Shown: one piece after another, positions 53,959 to 61,957 of the stretch
Layout: each line of letters begins with the position of its first letter
How positions within the stretch are numbered: the first letter of the stretch is position 1
Source of the DNA: JAPUME01 sp027294185
GTDB taxonomy: Bacteria; Acidobacteriota; Terriglobia; UBA7540; JAPUME01
Length of the DNA: 64,000 nt
Direction of reading: 5' to 3'
Assembly (NCBI GenBank): GCA_963555835.3
Contig: CAUVWZ020000002.1
Span: 1,240,001 to 1,304,000, forward strand
Translations under genes and position numbers: made by a program
The notes under the pieces: generated by a model
The model's database searches: none
What the model saw: the letters and a program-made list of their open reading frames with translations, nothing else
What the model was told of the DNA's origin: nothing

Positions 53959-54167
53959 CGTTGGGTAAATTCACGGGTCCAGAGTTTATTTCAGCACAGG
54001 AGGTCTGATTGCGATTTTGTCGTCAAGTTCAACTGCCGGAGGGTCAAAAACCTAATTCCGGTAGATACCACGTTTTGCTTGACTGTCCCCCTTTCAGAAG
54101 AGGAAAATCCCTCTGCCACACTCTACATCCCCCTTCGTGAGAGAAGATGAATCAGGAGGACGACCCG

Positions 54168-55205
54168 ATGGAACGACGGAACTTCATGAAAGCAGTCTCA
54201 GCCGCTGCCGCTACTCTGGCCGGTAACTCTTTAGCGTTTGCAAAAGATTGGAACGACCCGGCCTCGGTACGCTATCCCGACCCGGCGGTGGAGGTCATCG
54301 ACCCGCGCTTTGCCAAGTACAAGCTCGGCGCTGCTGCGGTCGAGCGCATCTACACGGGCTCGCGCTTTGCCGAGGGTCCGGTCTGGTTCGGCGATGGGCG
54401 GTTCCTACTGTGGAGCGACATTCCAAACAACTGCATCTTTCGCTGGACCGAAGAAACCGGCAAGGTGAGTGTCTTCCGCAAGCCATCCCACTACTCGAAT
54501 GGCAATACTCGCGACAAGCAGGGGCGGCTGATCACCTGCGAGCATGGCACGCGCCGCGTCACCCGCACCGAGTACGACGGAACCGTCACGGTGCTCATTG
54601 ACCGCTTCGAAGGAAAGCGCTTGAACGCGCCGAACGACGCCGTGGTCCACTCCGACGGCGCGGTCTGGTTTACCGATCCGGGCTACGGCATCCTGATGAA
54701 CTACGAAGGCCACAAAGCCCCCTTCGAGCTGCCAACCAACGTGTATCGGCTGGACCCTGAATCCGGTGAAGCGAGGGTCGTCACTGGGGACCTGGAAAAA
54801 CCGAACGGCTTGTGCTTCTCACCCGACGAGAAGAAACTCTACATCGCCGACACCGGCGCCGAAGACAAACCGGGCCACCCACATCACATTCGCGTCTACG
54901 ACGTAGTAGACAGCAATCGCTTGGCAAACGGCCGAATGTTCGCTGACATGGCTCCAGGCTTCGCCGACGGAATCCGCTGTGATATCGACAGGAACCTGTG
55001 GGCTAGCGCAGGATGGGCAGGCGAGGAGGGCTTCGACGGCGTGCACATCTTCGCGCCTGACGGAACGTTGATCGGGAAAATTCATCTGCCGGAAATCTGC
55101 TCGAACCTCTGCTTTGGTGGAATAAAGCGGAATCGACTGTTCATGACTGGCAGCCAGTCGATCTACTCCCTTTATGTCGAGACCCAGGGCGCGCAGGTAC
55201 CGTAA
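54168..55205 (+). CDS. SMP-30/gluconolactonase family protein, exported
   Basis: A 345-aa six-bladed propeller lactonase. The N-terminus MERRNFMKAVSAAAATLAG is Tat/Sec-like. Family elements: EGPVWFGDGRFLLWSDIPNN (the metal Glu in EGP), NGNTRDKQGRL, NAPNDAVVHSDGAVWFTDPGYG (metal Asn) and GFADGIRCDIDRNLWAS (metal Asp), so all divalent-metal ligands appear intact. Start 54168 has AGGAGG about ten bases upstream, favoured over ATG 54147. Probably hydrolyses sugar lactones in the periplasm. Confidence 0.9.
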   Translation: MERRNFMKAVSAAAATLAGNSLAFAKDWNDPASVRYPDPAVEVIDPRFAKYKLGAAAVERIYTGSRFAEGPVWFGDGRFLLWSDIPNNCIFRWTEETGKVSVFRKPSHYSNGNTRDKQGRLITCEHGTRRVTRTEYDGTVTVLIDRFEGKRLNAPNDAVVHSDGAVWFTDPGYGILMNYEGHKAPFELPTNVYRLDPESGEARVVTGDLEKPNGLCFSPDEKKLYIADTGAEDKPGHPHHIRVYDVVDSNRLANGRMFADMAPGFADGIRCDIDRNLWASAGWAGEEGFDGVHIFAPDGTLIGKIHLPEICSNLCFGGIKRNRLFMTGSQSIYSLYVETQGAQVP

Positions 55206-55516
55206 AGATTGGACGCGGCATAAGGAAACAATCCCATCTAAGAAGCAGATGGGCACTCCGCCCAGCTAAGCCTCCCACTGAAAATGTGTCATGTGTTACA
55301 CGTCCCATGTACCAATTGTTGGTGAGAGCTGCGGAACGGCGTTGCAGCTCAGCGGAGCAATCCAAACGGGCTGGCCTCACCCACGAGTGATGCCAGGCGG
55401 AACGCGTATGGACAAGATAGTTGAAATGACAGTCGGGGTATTGCATCATGCTCCCTGGCCGAGAATTGAAATCAGAAATTCAGGATCGAAATCAACCGGA
55501 CGGAGGTCTGACCCCG
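55206..55516. other. intergenic region, no gene seen
   Basis: A 311-bp gap with a possible small hairpin (GAGCTGC...GCAGCTC near 55327-55350). No coding frame with domain support. The ribosome site GGAGG at 55502 belongs to the next gene. Confidence 0.4.
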
Positions 55517-56932
55517 ATGAAACGGCGTGTCCTGCTTTTATCTACCTTGACGGTGCTAATCCTGACGGCGAACGGCGCTGGCGGCGAGGGCAACGTACCG
55601 ATCCAGGTGGGTTCGCGTCTGGAGCTCTTCGTCGATGACTTATTAATCGAGCGGATGTCAGGAGTGAGGTTGAGGCTCCATCCACCCCGGATGGCAGAAA
55701 AGGTGATGACCTTTGACCAACCTTGGGAAGGTACCAGCAGCGCCTACGTCACGGTCTTTCAGGACGGCGATCTTTACAAGATGTACTACCGGGGCAGTGG
55801 TGGGGCGACCGGTCCGGAGGACAAAACGGTGGAAGTCACCTGCTACGCCGAAAGCCGGGATGGCATTCACTGGACGAGGCCTGTTCTGCGCCTTTACGAA
55901 TTCCGCGGTTCCAAAAGCAACAATATTGTCTGGATGGGGGAAGGAGTTCACAATTTTGCGCCCTTTAGGGATACCCGGCCCGGTGTACCTGATTCGGAGC
56001 GTTACAAGGCTGTGGGGATAGCAGCCGGCCACAGACGTCTGATCGGGTTTGTTTCGCCTGACGGGCTGCACTGGAAGAAGGCCAGTGAGGAGCCTCTGTT
56101 GACCGACGGTGCATTCGATTCCCTGAACGTCGCTTTCTGGGACTCTGTGCGAGGTCATTACGTGGCCTTTTACCGTGAGTATCACCTCGGATTCCGATGG
56201 ATCCGATATTCCACCTCCAGCGACTTTCTTCACTGGGCTCCGGGTCAGCGGGCCGATTTTGGCCACGCTCCCATGGAGCATCTTTACACGAATGCTACCG
56301 TCGCTTACTTCCGTGCTCCCCACATTTATCTTGCCTTCCCCAAGCGTTTTGTCCCTTATCGCCGAAATCCCGTCATCGAGACTCACTCCTCCGCCGGCGT
56401 TTCCGACGGTTTATTTATGTCGAGCCGCAATGGGGTGCACTGGAACCGTTTCCTGGAAGCCTTCATCCGGCCGGGAAGAAACGACCGGAACTGGGGGGAC
56501 CGCAGCAACATGGTCGCCTGGGGCATTTTGCCGACGGCTCCGGATGAGATTTCCCTCTACGTCTCACAACACTACCGCTACCCGAGCAGTCATTTGCGGC
56601 GCGCGGTGTTGCGCACGGACGGCTTTGTATCGGTCCACGCCGGCGTTCCCGGGGGGGAATTCGTGACCAAACCTTTAATCTTCAAAGGGAGCAAACTGGT
56701 GCTCAACTATGCCACCTCCGCAGCCGGCAGCATCCGAGTGGAGATTCTTGACGTGAAGGGTGTTCCCATCTCCGGCTTCAGGCGGGAGGAATCGCCTGTG
56801 CTCTTTGGGGATCGTACCGCCCACGCCGTTCCCTGGAAAAGTGACGCACTAGGAAGACTCCAAGGAACCCCGGTTCGATTGCGATTCCTGCTGCGGGACG
56901 CCGATCTGTATTCCCTTCAATTCAAAGAATGA
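55517..56932 (+). CDS. secreted five-blade-propeller (GH32/43/62-like) hypothetical protein
   Basis: A 471-aa exported protein with signal peptide (MKRRVLLLSTLTVLILTANGAGG). The mature part begins QVGSRLELFVDDLLIERM, then has repeating blades with YKMYYRGSGG, CYAESRDGIHWTRP and FVSPDGLHWKK, as in many uncharacterised Planctomycete/Acidobacterial proteins with a glycosyl-hydrolase-like propeller. Catalytic acids cannot be assigned with confidence. Start 55517 with GGAGG ten bases upstream; the frame is open upstream to 55448. Confidence 0.75.
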   Translation: MKRRVLLLSTLTVLILTANGAGGEGNVPIQVGSRLELFVDDLLIERMSGVRLRLHPPRMAEKVMTFDQPWEGTSSAYVTVFQDGDLYKMYYRGSGGATGPEDKTVEVTCYAESRDGIHWTRPVLRLYEFRGSKSNNIVWMGEGVHNFAPFRDTRPGVPDSERYKAVGIAAGHRRLIGFVSPDGLHWKKASEEPLLTDGAFDSLNVAFWDSVRGHYVAFYREYHLGFRWIRYSTSSDFLHWAPGQRADFGHAPMEHLYTNATVAYFRAPHIYLAFPKRFVPYRRNPVIETHSSAGVSDGLFMSSRNGVHWNRFLEAFIRPGRNDRNWGDRSNMVAWGILPTAPDEISLYVSQHYRYPSSHLRRAVLRTDGFVSVHAGVPGGEFVTKPLIFKGSKLVLNYATSAAGSIRVEILDVKGVPISGFRREESPVLFGDRTAHAVPWKSDALGRLQGTPVRLRFLLRDADLYSLQFKE

Positions 56933-57379
56933 CTTGCCTGGCTTCTCGAATCGTCCTAGAGGAGCTCGAAGCTCACTCTTAGCCGACGGTAGTGTTGAAC
57001 GTCAATCCCCAGGGCAGTATCAGTATAGCCCCGTGCTTTTGGCCTCATATTAGCAACCTCATTCCACTTCTTGGGCCACATTAACTTCCCACCTTGAACT
57101 TCCCAAAAGGAATCGAAAAGTCCTTGGCACTCCAGCGGTCAATTGGCTGAAACTAGTTTCCAAACAAAAGAAGTTTCAGCTTCCATCCTTGGGGAGTCCC
57201 AGGGTTCTTATTTGGGGGAGTCGGCTCGCACAGAGGACTCAAGAATCAAAACGTCCTCTTGACCAGGATGTTTGCGAGTGAAGTTTCTTGGATTTTGTGT
57301 GGGGTCTTAGCTTAGCAGAACACAATCTTGTCTCTGCTGCCAATTGGATAAGTTGGGGGGGGGAGACTTGGATGAGACC
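56933..57379. other. intergenic region with weak echo of the 305-bp repeat
   Basis: A 447-bp gap with no gene. At 57170-57201 a 32-bp segment matches part of the 305-bp island repeat at about 26 positions. Base composition becomes more AT-rich from here to the right edge. Confidence 0.45.
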
Positions 57380-57757
57380 CTATCTAGTCAGTGCATCAAA
57401 TTCCTTAAATATGGAGATTACATAAGGTGTGGCCTGTGAACCCCCGCCGAATGCCTGCCGCGACATACGATTGTCTCGGTAAGTAGGCCACCTTCCATAT
57501 CGATCCGCGAAACTCTTTCTTCCCACAAACGTTAGACGTTTCCCCCTAACCTGTGTGCAGACTATCAGATTTTCGGGGAAGCTTACGAAAACATTTTGAA
57601 GTACGTAGGTTCGCGTCTTCTTATCCAAAGAACGAACACTTCTTGCAAAGAAGGTGCCGCCCGCAGCGTGGCTGTTGTAAGCAGTCCAATTTCTGATCTT
57701 TCTGCGCGTATCAAGAACTTTAAGTAGGTCCGCCCAGAATTTATCGAAGGTTTTCAT
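57380..57757 (-). CDS. hypothetical protein divergent from gajA
   Basis: A 125-aa basic protein starting MKTFDKFWADLLKVLDTRRK and containing the regular strand KTRTYVLQNVFVSF and the segment GKRLTFVGRKSFADRYGRWPTYRDNR. No family recognised. Base composition matches the adjacent Gabija genes rather than the GC-rich chromosome. It is transcribed away from gajA, 157 bp between start codons, with a palindrome in between. It may be a defence-island accessory or regulator; this is only positional inference. Confidence 0.55.
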   Translation of the reverse strand: MKTFDKFWADLLKVLDTRRKIRNWTAYNSHAAGGTFFARSVRSLDKKTRTYVLQNVFVSFPENLIVCTQVRGKRLTFVGRKSFADRYGRWPTYRDNRMSRQAFGGGSQATPYVISIFKEFDALTR

Positions 57758-57839
57758 TGCAGGGATTCAGTCTAAGCGTTTCCTTTAGTTGAGGCAAGTA
57801 ATCGGTCAGATTGGCCATACTTTCGCTCCCTCAGAATCT

Positions 57840-57855
57840 ACAACATTAATGTTGT
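57840..57855. promoter_or_regulatory. 16-bp perfect palindrome upstream of gajA
   Basis: ACAACATTAATGTTGT is fully symmetrical and lies between the divergent hypothetical gene and the preferred gajA start (57915). It has the size of a small-repressor operator. It falls inside the longest possible gajA frame, which argues that translation starts downstream of it. Confidence 0.4.
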
Positions 57856-57914
57856 GCTATCCGGTAATTTCTGATGGAATGGTCTTCACTTGTTTCTTGC
57901 TTATCTGCATAGCG

Positions 57915-59582
57915 ATGCCTACAGTGCCTAATGATTGCGAAATTAGAGTAATCGAGGTAAGAGTACGAAATTTCCGTTCTCTGGAAAAGGTATCCGTTTG
58001 CTTGGACTCCCTTACTGTCTTGGTCGGGGGAAATAACTCTGGGAAGACAAACTTTTTGGAAGCGCTCTACCTGGCTATCGGAGCCGTGCGACGTCCGGTC
58101 TCCGCAGAAGACATCTATCTTGCTCCAACCGAGATAAAGATCCCGCGCAACAGAGAGATCATCGTAGACGTGTTGATACGTCCCACAGATATCGAGGGAA
58201 CAATTGTGCCCCAGTTTCCTGCGGGAAGTTATTGGCTTGAACTGTGGGGAATCGGCGTTGCGCAGGACGATGAGGATAATGATTTTGTGGGAATCCGAAC
58301 AGCTGTGAAATGGAACCCCACTCAAGGAGAGTATCTTATCGAGCGCCGCTTTATGAAGGAGTGGCCTGACAATCTCGAAGATATGGAGACCGCAAAGATA
58401 ACGACCCTGGTTGTGGCAATGGATAAGATTGAGCCACTTGCGCTTCATCTCATGGACGCTAAGCGTGATATATCTGATGAACTACGCGATCGTGGTTCTT
58501 TCTGGCACAAGTTGGTTTCAGATCCTGGTCTAACCGAAAAAGCAATTGAAGAACTAGAACGGCGCCTCACTAAACTAAATGAAGATATCGTCACCAATAG
58601 CACAGTGCTAAAGCATGCTCAAGAAAGCCTCGACGAGATGAGCATTGCACTTGATCCATCTGGAGGCAACCTCGAATTATCGCCTACAGCACGGACCCTT
58701 AGAGACCTTAGCAAAGGGATGGACCTCCACTATGCCGCTCGTGGCTCCCACATGTTTCCGTTGACGCGACATGGCATGGGAACCCGAAGTGTTGCAGCAT
58801 TTCATGTATTCCGCGCTTATATGATATGGCGGCAACGACGCTCCACCAGCGGCAAGTTCCACCCTATGCTTGCTCTCGAAGAGCCTGAATCCCACCTACA
58901 CCCTCAGGCCCAGCGAGCCCTCTTCCAACAGGTAGCCGCAATGCCAGGCCAACGCATTATCAGCACACACTCTCCCTATACGGCCAGAGAAGCTAAGATT
59001 TCACAGTTCCGCCATTTTTTCAAAAGTGGTTCCTCCACATCCGTTTCGCAGATGGATTTGTCTTCCATTAACCCCGATGACATTCGGAAGCTTGAGCGAA
59101 TGGTAATGAATACACGAGGGGAGCTTCTGTTCGCTCGCGGAATAATGATGTGCTCAGGCGAGACGGAAGAACAGGCGTTGCCCGTCTTTGCTGAAAAATA
59201 TTGGGGGCGCCACCCGAATGATCTTGGCATCACCATCCTAGGTGTAGGGGGGGATTGCGCCTATCTTCCTTTCCTTCGTATGGTGAAAGCATTCAATATT
59301 CCATGGTTTATCTATTCGGACGGGGAAGTTATGGCTGTGCAGAAAGTCAATATTGACCTTAAAAAGGCTGGTGAGGAAATAGATTCGCCCAACCTCATCA
59401 CCATTCCCAACGGGCACAATATTGAAAGGTGCCTCACAAGTACTGGCAAGTATAAGGAGGAGCTAATCCGCACTTTTGTATCATTCAAAGCACAAAGCGA
59501 TGAGCAGCGAGTTGCACTCGAAGCAGAATGGGCCAAAATGAACAATGTGATGCAAGAGATATGTGCGGACTTATGCACTTGA
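57915..59582 (+). CDS. gajA: Gabija GajA (OLD-family ATPase/TOPRIM nuclease), 3' end cut by an IS
   Basis: DNA-nicking nuclease of the Gabija anti-phage system. An N-terminal ABC-type ATPase begins IEVRVRNFRSLEKV, with Walker A GGNNSGKT (38-45), Walker B LALEEPESHLHP (about 319) and H-loop ISTHSPY. A TOPRIM domain follows, with CSGETEEQALP (about 413) and WFIYSDGEV (about 466). The reading frame now ends at ADLCT inside an IS terminal repeat: only 555 aa, with the last 53 native residues displaced beyond the IS (61797-61957). ATG 57915 is preferred to TTG 57789, whose extension crosses a palindrome. AT-richer than the chromosome. Gabija assignment rests on OLD plus UvrD pairing. Confidence 0.88.
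   Translation: MPTVPNDCEIRVIEVRVRNFRSLEKVSVCLDSLTVLVGGNNSGKTNFLEALYLAIGAVRRPVSAEDIYLAPTEIKIPRNREIIVDVLIRPTDIEGTIVPQFPAGSYWLELWGIGVAQDDEDNDFVGIRTAVKWNPTQGEYLIERRFMKEWPDNLEDMETAKITTLVVAMDKIEPLALHLMDAKRDISDELRDRGSFWHKLVSDPGLTEKAIEELERRLTKLNEDIVTNSTVLKHAQESLDEMSIALDPSGGNLELSPTARTLRDLSKGMDLHYAARGSHMFPLTRHGMGTRSVAAFHVFRAYMIWRQRRSTSGKFHPMLALEEPESHLHPQAQRALFQQVAAMPGQRIISTHSPYTAREAKISQFRHFFKSGSSTSVSQMDLSSINPDDIRKLERMVMNTRGELLFARGIMMCSGETEEQALPVFAEKYWGRHPNDLGITILGVGGDCAYLPFLRMVKAFNIPWFIYSDGEVMAVQKVNIDLKKAGEEIDSPNLITIPNGHNIERCLTSTGKYKEELIRTFVSFKAQSDEQRVALEAEWAKMNNVMQEICADLCT
59558..59565. repeat. 8-bp target-site duplication, left
   Basis: GATATGTG, repeated at 61789-61796 on the other side of the insertion. 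An 8-bp duplication is normal for IS1595-family elements. Confidence 0.9.
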
Positions 59583-59589
59583 CAAACTA
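59566..59589 (+). repeat. IS terminal inverted repeat, left
   Basis: 24 bp starting CGGACTTATGCACTTGAC. Matches the complement of 61765-61788 at 23 of 24 positions (the fifth base differs). Confidence 0.92.
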
Positions 59590-59626
59590 TGAGGCTGAGT
59601 TGGGATTGGCGAGGAGAAAGGTAGGG

Positions 59627-59779
59627 CTACTTCGACCGTTTGTGCTTCGTGCGCTTCTTCGGCTTTGAAGGGTGAGCGCCGGGCCGTGGCATATCTGGCG
59701 TGGGCTTCACCTTGAGAAGTGCAGCAAGAGCCTTATTGGTCGAAGTGGGGATGTGGATTTTATTACCGGGTTTTCCCAT
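59627..59779 (-). CDS. small basic protein in IS cargo (50 aa)
   Basis: A 50-codon frame, MGKPGNKIHIPTSTNKALAA at the start and a strongly basic Lys/Arg tail (PSKPKKRTKHKRSK). AGGGG lies about nine bases upstream of the ATG. It begins 15 bp after the DUF3800 stop on the same strand, as in an operon. The middle, ALLKVKPTPDMPRPGAHP, is not low-complexity. No family assigned; it may be a small partner of the DUF3800 protein or of the transposon. Confidence 0.6.
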   Translation of the reverse strand: MGKPGNKIHIPTSTNKALAALLKVKPTPDMPRPGAHPSKPKKRTKHKRSK

Positions 59780-59794
59780 TAAATTTATCCCCTT

Positions 59795-60583
59795 TTAATG
59801 CTTGCTGTGTTTTGTTTCCAGAACTTCAGGAGGCACATGTGAAAAGAATTTCTTTAACATTTCCCCAGTTGCAAATATGTAATCCATCTTTCTTCGTAGG
59901 GCATAATCTAGGGCAGCAAAATCCTTTCGGGGTTTGTTCTCGTTACCAGTTCTGATTTTGTCCATGTAGTATTTGTTCCACTGCCAAGCTACGAAATCAG
60001 CGGCCTCAAGCCCCCTCGCCGTACCCTTATCAACGGTTGAAAATGAACTGACTTTAATCAATTTGGCTGTCCCGGTTTCATCGTCGTGCCTCATTCTTTC
60101 TACGGTGCTTACAACCTCGCTTTTGTCAGGGTCGCCTGTTTCCATGAAATATGCGAATGATTCGCTCGGGCAGTTTTCATGACGCCACCAACCATTGGAA
60201 ATGAGGCAAAGTTGAACAGCATGTGAATGCACACTGGTGCCAAATTTCTCCTTCCAGCGTGGCGATGCGACTTGATCGAACTCCAGAGGCCTAAAGGACA
60301 CAATTAATATGCGCTTAACCCTCTCGGCTATCATTTTAGGAATAATTTTTGAATCTTTCTCAAAAAGCCGTTCGCGCTCTGGAGTATTCCGCTCAAAGTC
60401 TGGCGGCGCACCATTGTAAAAATCTGTCGCATGGAATGCAGATGCACCCCATGTCTTAAGCATACGATTCCAAGGTCTGAAGAACTGTTTGTATGCAGTC
60501 GGCTTAAATATCACCGAGGCTATGCACATCACGCTATCTCTGGCATCCGCTTTTGCCCCGCGATCAAGATAGCACTTTAGCAT
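59795..60583 (-). CDS. DUF3800 domain protein, IS passenger gene
   Basis: About 262 aa matching DUF3800 (PF12686, a predicted RNase H-like fold): MLKCYLDRGAKADARDSVMC at the start (Y-x-D position of the family), FHATDFYNGAPP, and the C-terminal GLEAADFVAWQWNKYY with its conserved Asp. Start 60583 was chosen because relatives begin just before the YxD strand and AAAGGA lies about nine bases upstream; the frame is open to 60694. It lies inside the IS ends, between transposase and the 50-aa ORF. Role unknown. Confidence 0.8.
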   Translation of the reverse strand: MLKCYLDRGAKADARDSVMCIASVIFKPTAYKQFFRPWNRMLKTWGASAFHATDFYNGAPPDFERNTPERERLFEKDSKIIPKMIAERVKRILIVSFRPLEFDQVASPRWKEKFGTSVHSHAVQLCLISNGWWRHENCPSESFAYFMETGDPDKSEVVSTVERMRHDDETGTAKLIKVSSFSTVDKGTARGLEAADFVAWQWNKYYMDKIRTGNENKPRKDFAALDYALRRKMDYIFATGEMLKKFFSHVPPEVLETKHSKH

Positions 60584-60771
60584 TACAAGTAATCCTTTGC
60601 CGAAAGGGAGAACATCACAAAGCATCGGCATGATGTCAGGTGCATCCTGAACCAAAGGAGTCGATCTATGAAGAACTTGACTTTTGCACACCATTACCCC
60701 ACACTCTTTTCTAAGGAATGTGAGGCGTTAAATTGTATCTGTGGATAGCCCGGAGCCTTCCGCCAAGAATC

Positions 60772-61740
60772 CTACGGGCGAACCGCTGACGGTTTAAGCA
60801 AGAGCCGCTTTCCGCCTACCATCTTCAAAACAATAAGCGCCCGTTCCATATCGGGCAACTTGCGAACGTTATACCTCCAATCAAACTCTCTCAAATACTG
60901 CCCCAAATACTTCCGGCTCCAATGGTGATAGATGCCATAGTTGCCACGCTTCAGGATTGCAAAATAGCCTTCCACGCTGTTGGTAGTGATGCACACGCCA
61001 TTCTCACGGCGAACGTATTCCTTGGCTCTATGGTTTACCTGAGAATGCTTCCGTTTGCGTCCTACGCTCGCCAGAATAGTAGAGGTATCAGTCATCAGGT
61101 GCGCATCTTCGGCGACCATTTGATTGATAATCGGCTTCAGGGTCTTGGCTGTTACACGCTCGACATGATGCGAACGGACAGGCCCGCCACGCTGAAGAAC
61201 GGAAACCACAGCCGCCTTATTTGAAACCGGACTCAGATAATCCTTCGGCCTTTTCCCTGGCGGAGTGGAGTGTGAGCCAGAGCGGAGTTTTCCCCCGATA
61301 TAAGTTTCGTCCACCTCAACGGTACCGCCGAAGATTCCTTTCGCTGGCTCCTGCGTCAGCGCCCAGCGGATGCGATGAGCCATAAACCAAGCGCTCCGAT
61401 AGCTCTTGAGGTCAAGATTTCGCATCAACTGGTGCGCACTAATTCCTTTCTTTGACGAACACATCAGATGGATCGCCAACAGCCACTTGTGCAGCGGAAT
61501 ATGAGAATCTTCAAAAATCGAATCGACCGTGACGGTGAACTGCTTCCGGCAGCCACGGCAGCTCCACACACCTTTGCGGACTCCACTCTTTGAACCGTTC
61601 CTTGGCTCAAGCTTGGTAGCTTCATCCACTAAGCCACAGTGAGGACATACTGGCCCATCTGGCCAGCGTAGCTTCTCGATATGCCTACGGGCTGAAGCTT
61701 CATCCTGATATTGCGGAGCTAGTAATCCTTTGTTTTCCAT
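60772..61740 (-). CDS. IS1595-family ISXO2-like transposase
   Basis: A 322-aa DDE transposase. The N-terminal zinc ribbon has CPHC (32-35) and CRGC (61-64). The catalytic core shows Asp144 (VEVDETYIGG), Asp218 (LMTDTSTI) and Glu257 (TNSVEGYFAILKRGNYG), then HHWSRKYLGQYLREFDWRYN. All parts of the ISXO2-like domain are present, so it looks active. Start 61740 gives the conserved N-terminus; the frame extends past the element's end at 61788 and the longer start is rejected. Confidence 0.93.
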   Translation of the reverse strand: MENKGLLAPQYQDEASARRHIEKLRWPDGPVCPHCGLVDEATKLEPRNGSKSGVRKGVWSCRGCRKQFTVTVDSIFEDSHIPLHKWLLAIHLMCSSKKGISAHQLMRNLDLKSYRSAWFMAHRIRWALTQEPAKGIFGGTVEVDETYIGGKLRSGSHSTPPGKRPKDYLSPVSNKAAVVSVLQRGGPVRSHHVERVTAKTLKPIINQMVAEDAHLMTDTSTILASVGRKRKHSQVNHRAKEYVRRENGVCITTNSVEGYFAILKRGNYGIYHHWSRKYLGQYLREFDWRYNVRKLPDMERALIVLKMVGGKRLLLKPSAVRP

Positions 61741-61764
61741 GCTGCAAGGATAGCAGCAGTAGGT

Positions 61765-61788
61765 TAGTTTGTCAAGTGCATAATTCCG
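61765..61788 (-). repeat. IS terminal inverted repeat, right
   Basis: Complement reads CGGAATTATGCACTTGAC and on to ...ACAAACTA; pairs with 59566-59589. Confidence 0.92.
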
Positions 61789-61796
61789 GATATGTG
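61789..61796. repeat. 8-bp target-site duplication, right
   Basis: GATATGTG, second copy of 59558-59565. Confidence 0.9.
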
Positions 61797-61957
61797 GGGA
61801 ACTCACCCGAGCGGGCAACAAAGCTAAATATGCACGCCTTTGGGCTGGTGAAATTTGCCGGATGCCCGAAGAAACATTTGACTATCCCTGTCGTATTAGG
61901 GACTTATTTGAGGAGGTGTCCCGACAGTTAAGGTTATCGGAGGCCAAACAATCATGA
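61797..61957 (+). pseudogene. gajA: gajA 3' fragment displaced by the IS
   Basis: Joining base 59565 to 61797 (one target duplication kept) restores the gajA frame. After MQEIC it continues GELTRAGNKAKYARLWAGEI and then DYPCRIRDLFEEVSRQLRL to a TGA at 61955-61957: 53 residues with no internal stop. The stop overlaps the gajB start as ATGA (61954-61957), the coupling expected of an operon. On its own this fragment has no start codon signals. Confidence 0.9.

Larger units (their letters stand above)
59566..61788 (-). mobile_element. IS1595-family (ISXO2-like) insertion with DUF3800 cargo
   Basis: A 2,223-bp element with 24-bp terminal inverted repeats, CGGACTTATGCACTTGACAA... at 59566-59589 and its complement at 61765-61788, with one mismatch. 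It is flanked by the 8-bp duplication GATATGTG. It carries, on the minus strand, an ISXO2-like transposase, a DUF3800 gene and a 50-codon basic ORF. It inserted near the 3' end of gajA, in the opposite orientation to the host operon. Intact ends and transposase suggest recent, possibly active transposition. Confidence 0.93.

Noticed and set aside
53809..54150. 113-codon plus-strand frame before the SMP-30 gene
   Set aside because: It runs antisense through the CNNM remnant and shows no domain; better explained as a shadow of decayed DNA.
57789..57914. 42-residue N-terminal extension of GajA from TTG 57789
   Set aside because: The extension is hydrophobic and unlike OLD proteins, has no ribosome site, and crosses a perfect palindrome in the divergent promoter region.
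61741..61821. N-terminal extension of the ISXO2 transposase to 61821
   Set aside because: It would begin outside the element's right end (61788); the family N-terminus begins at 61740.
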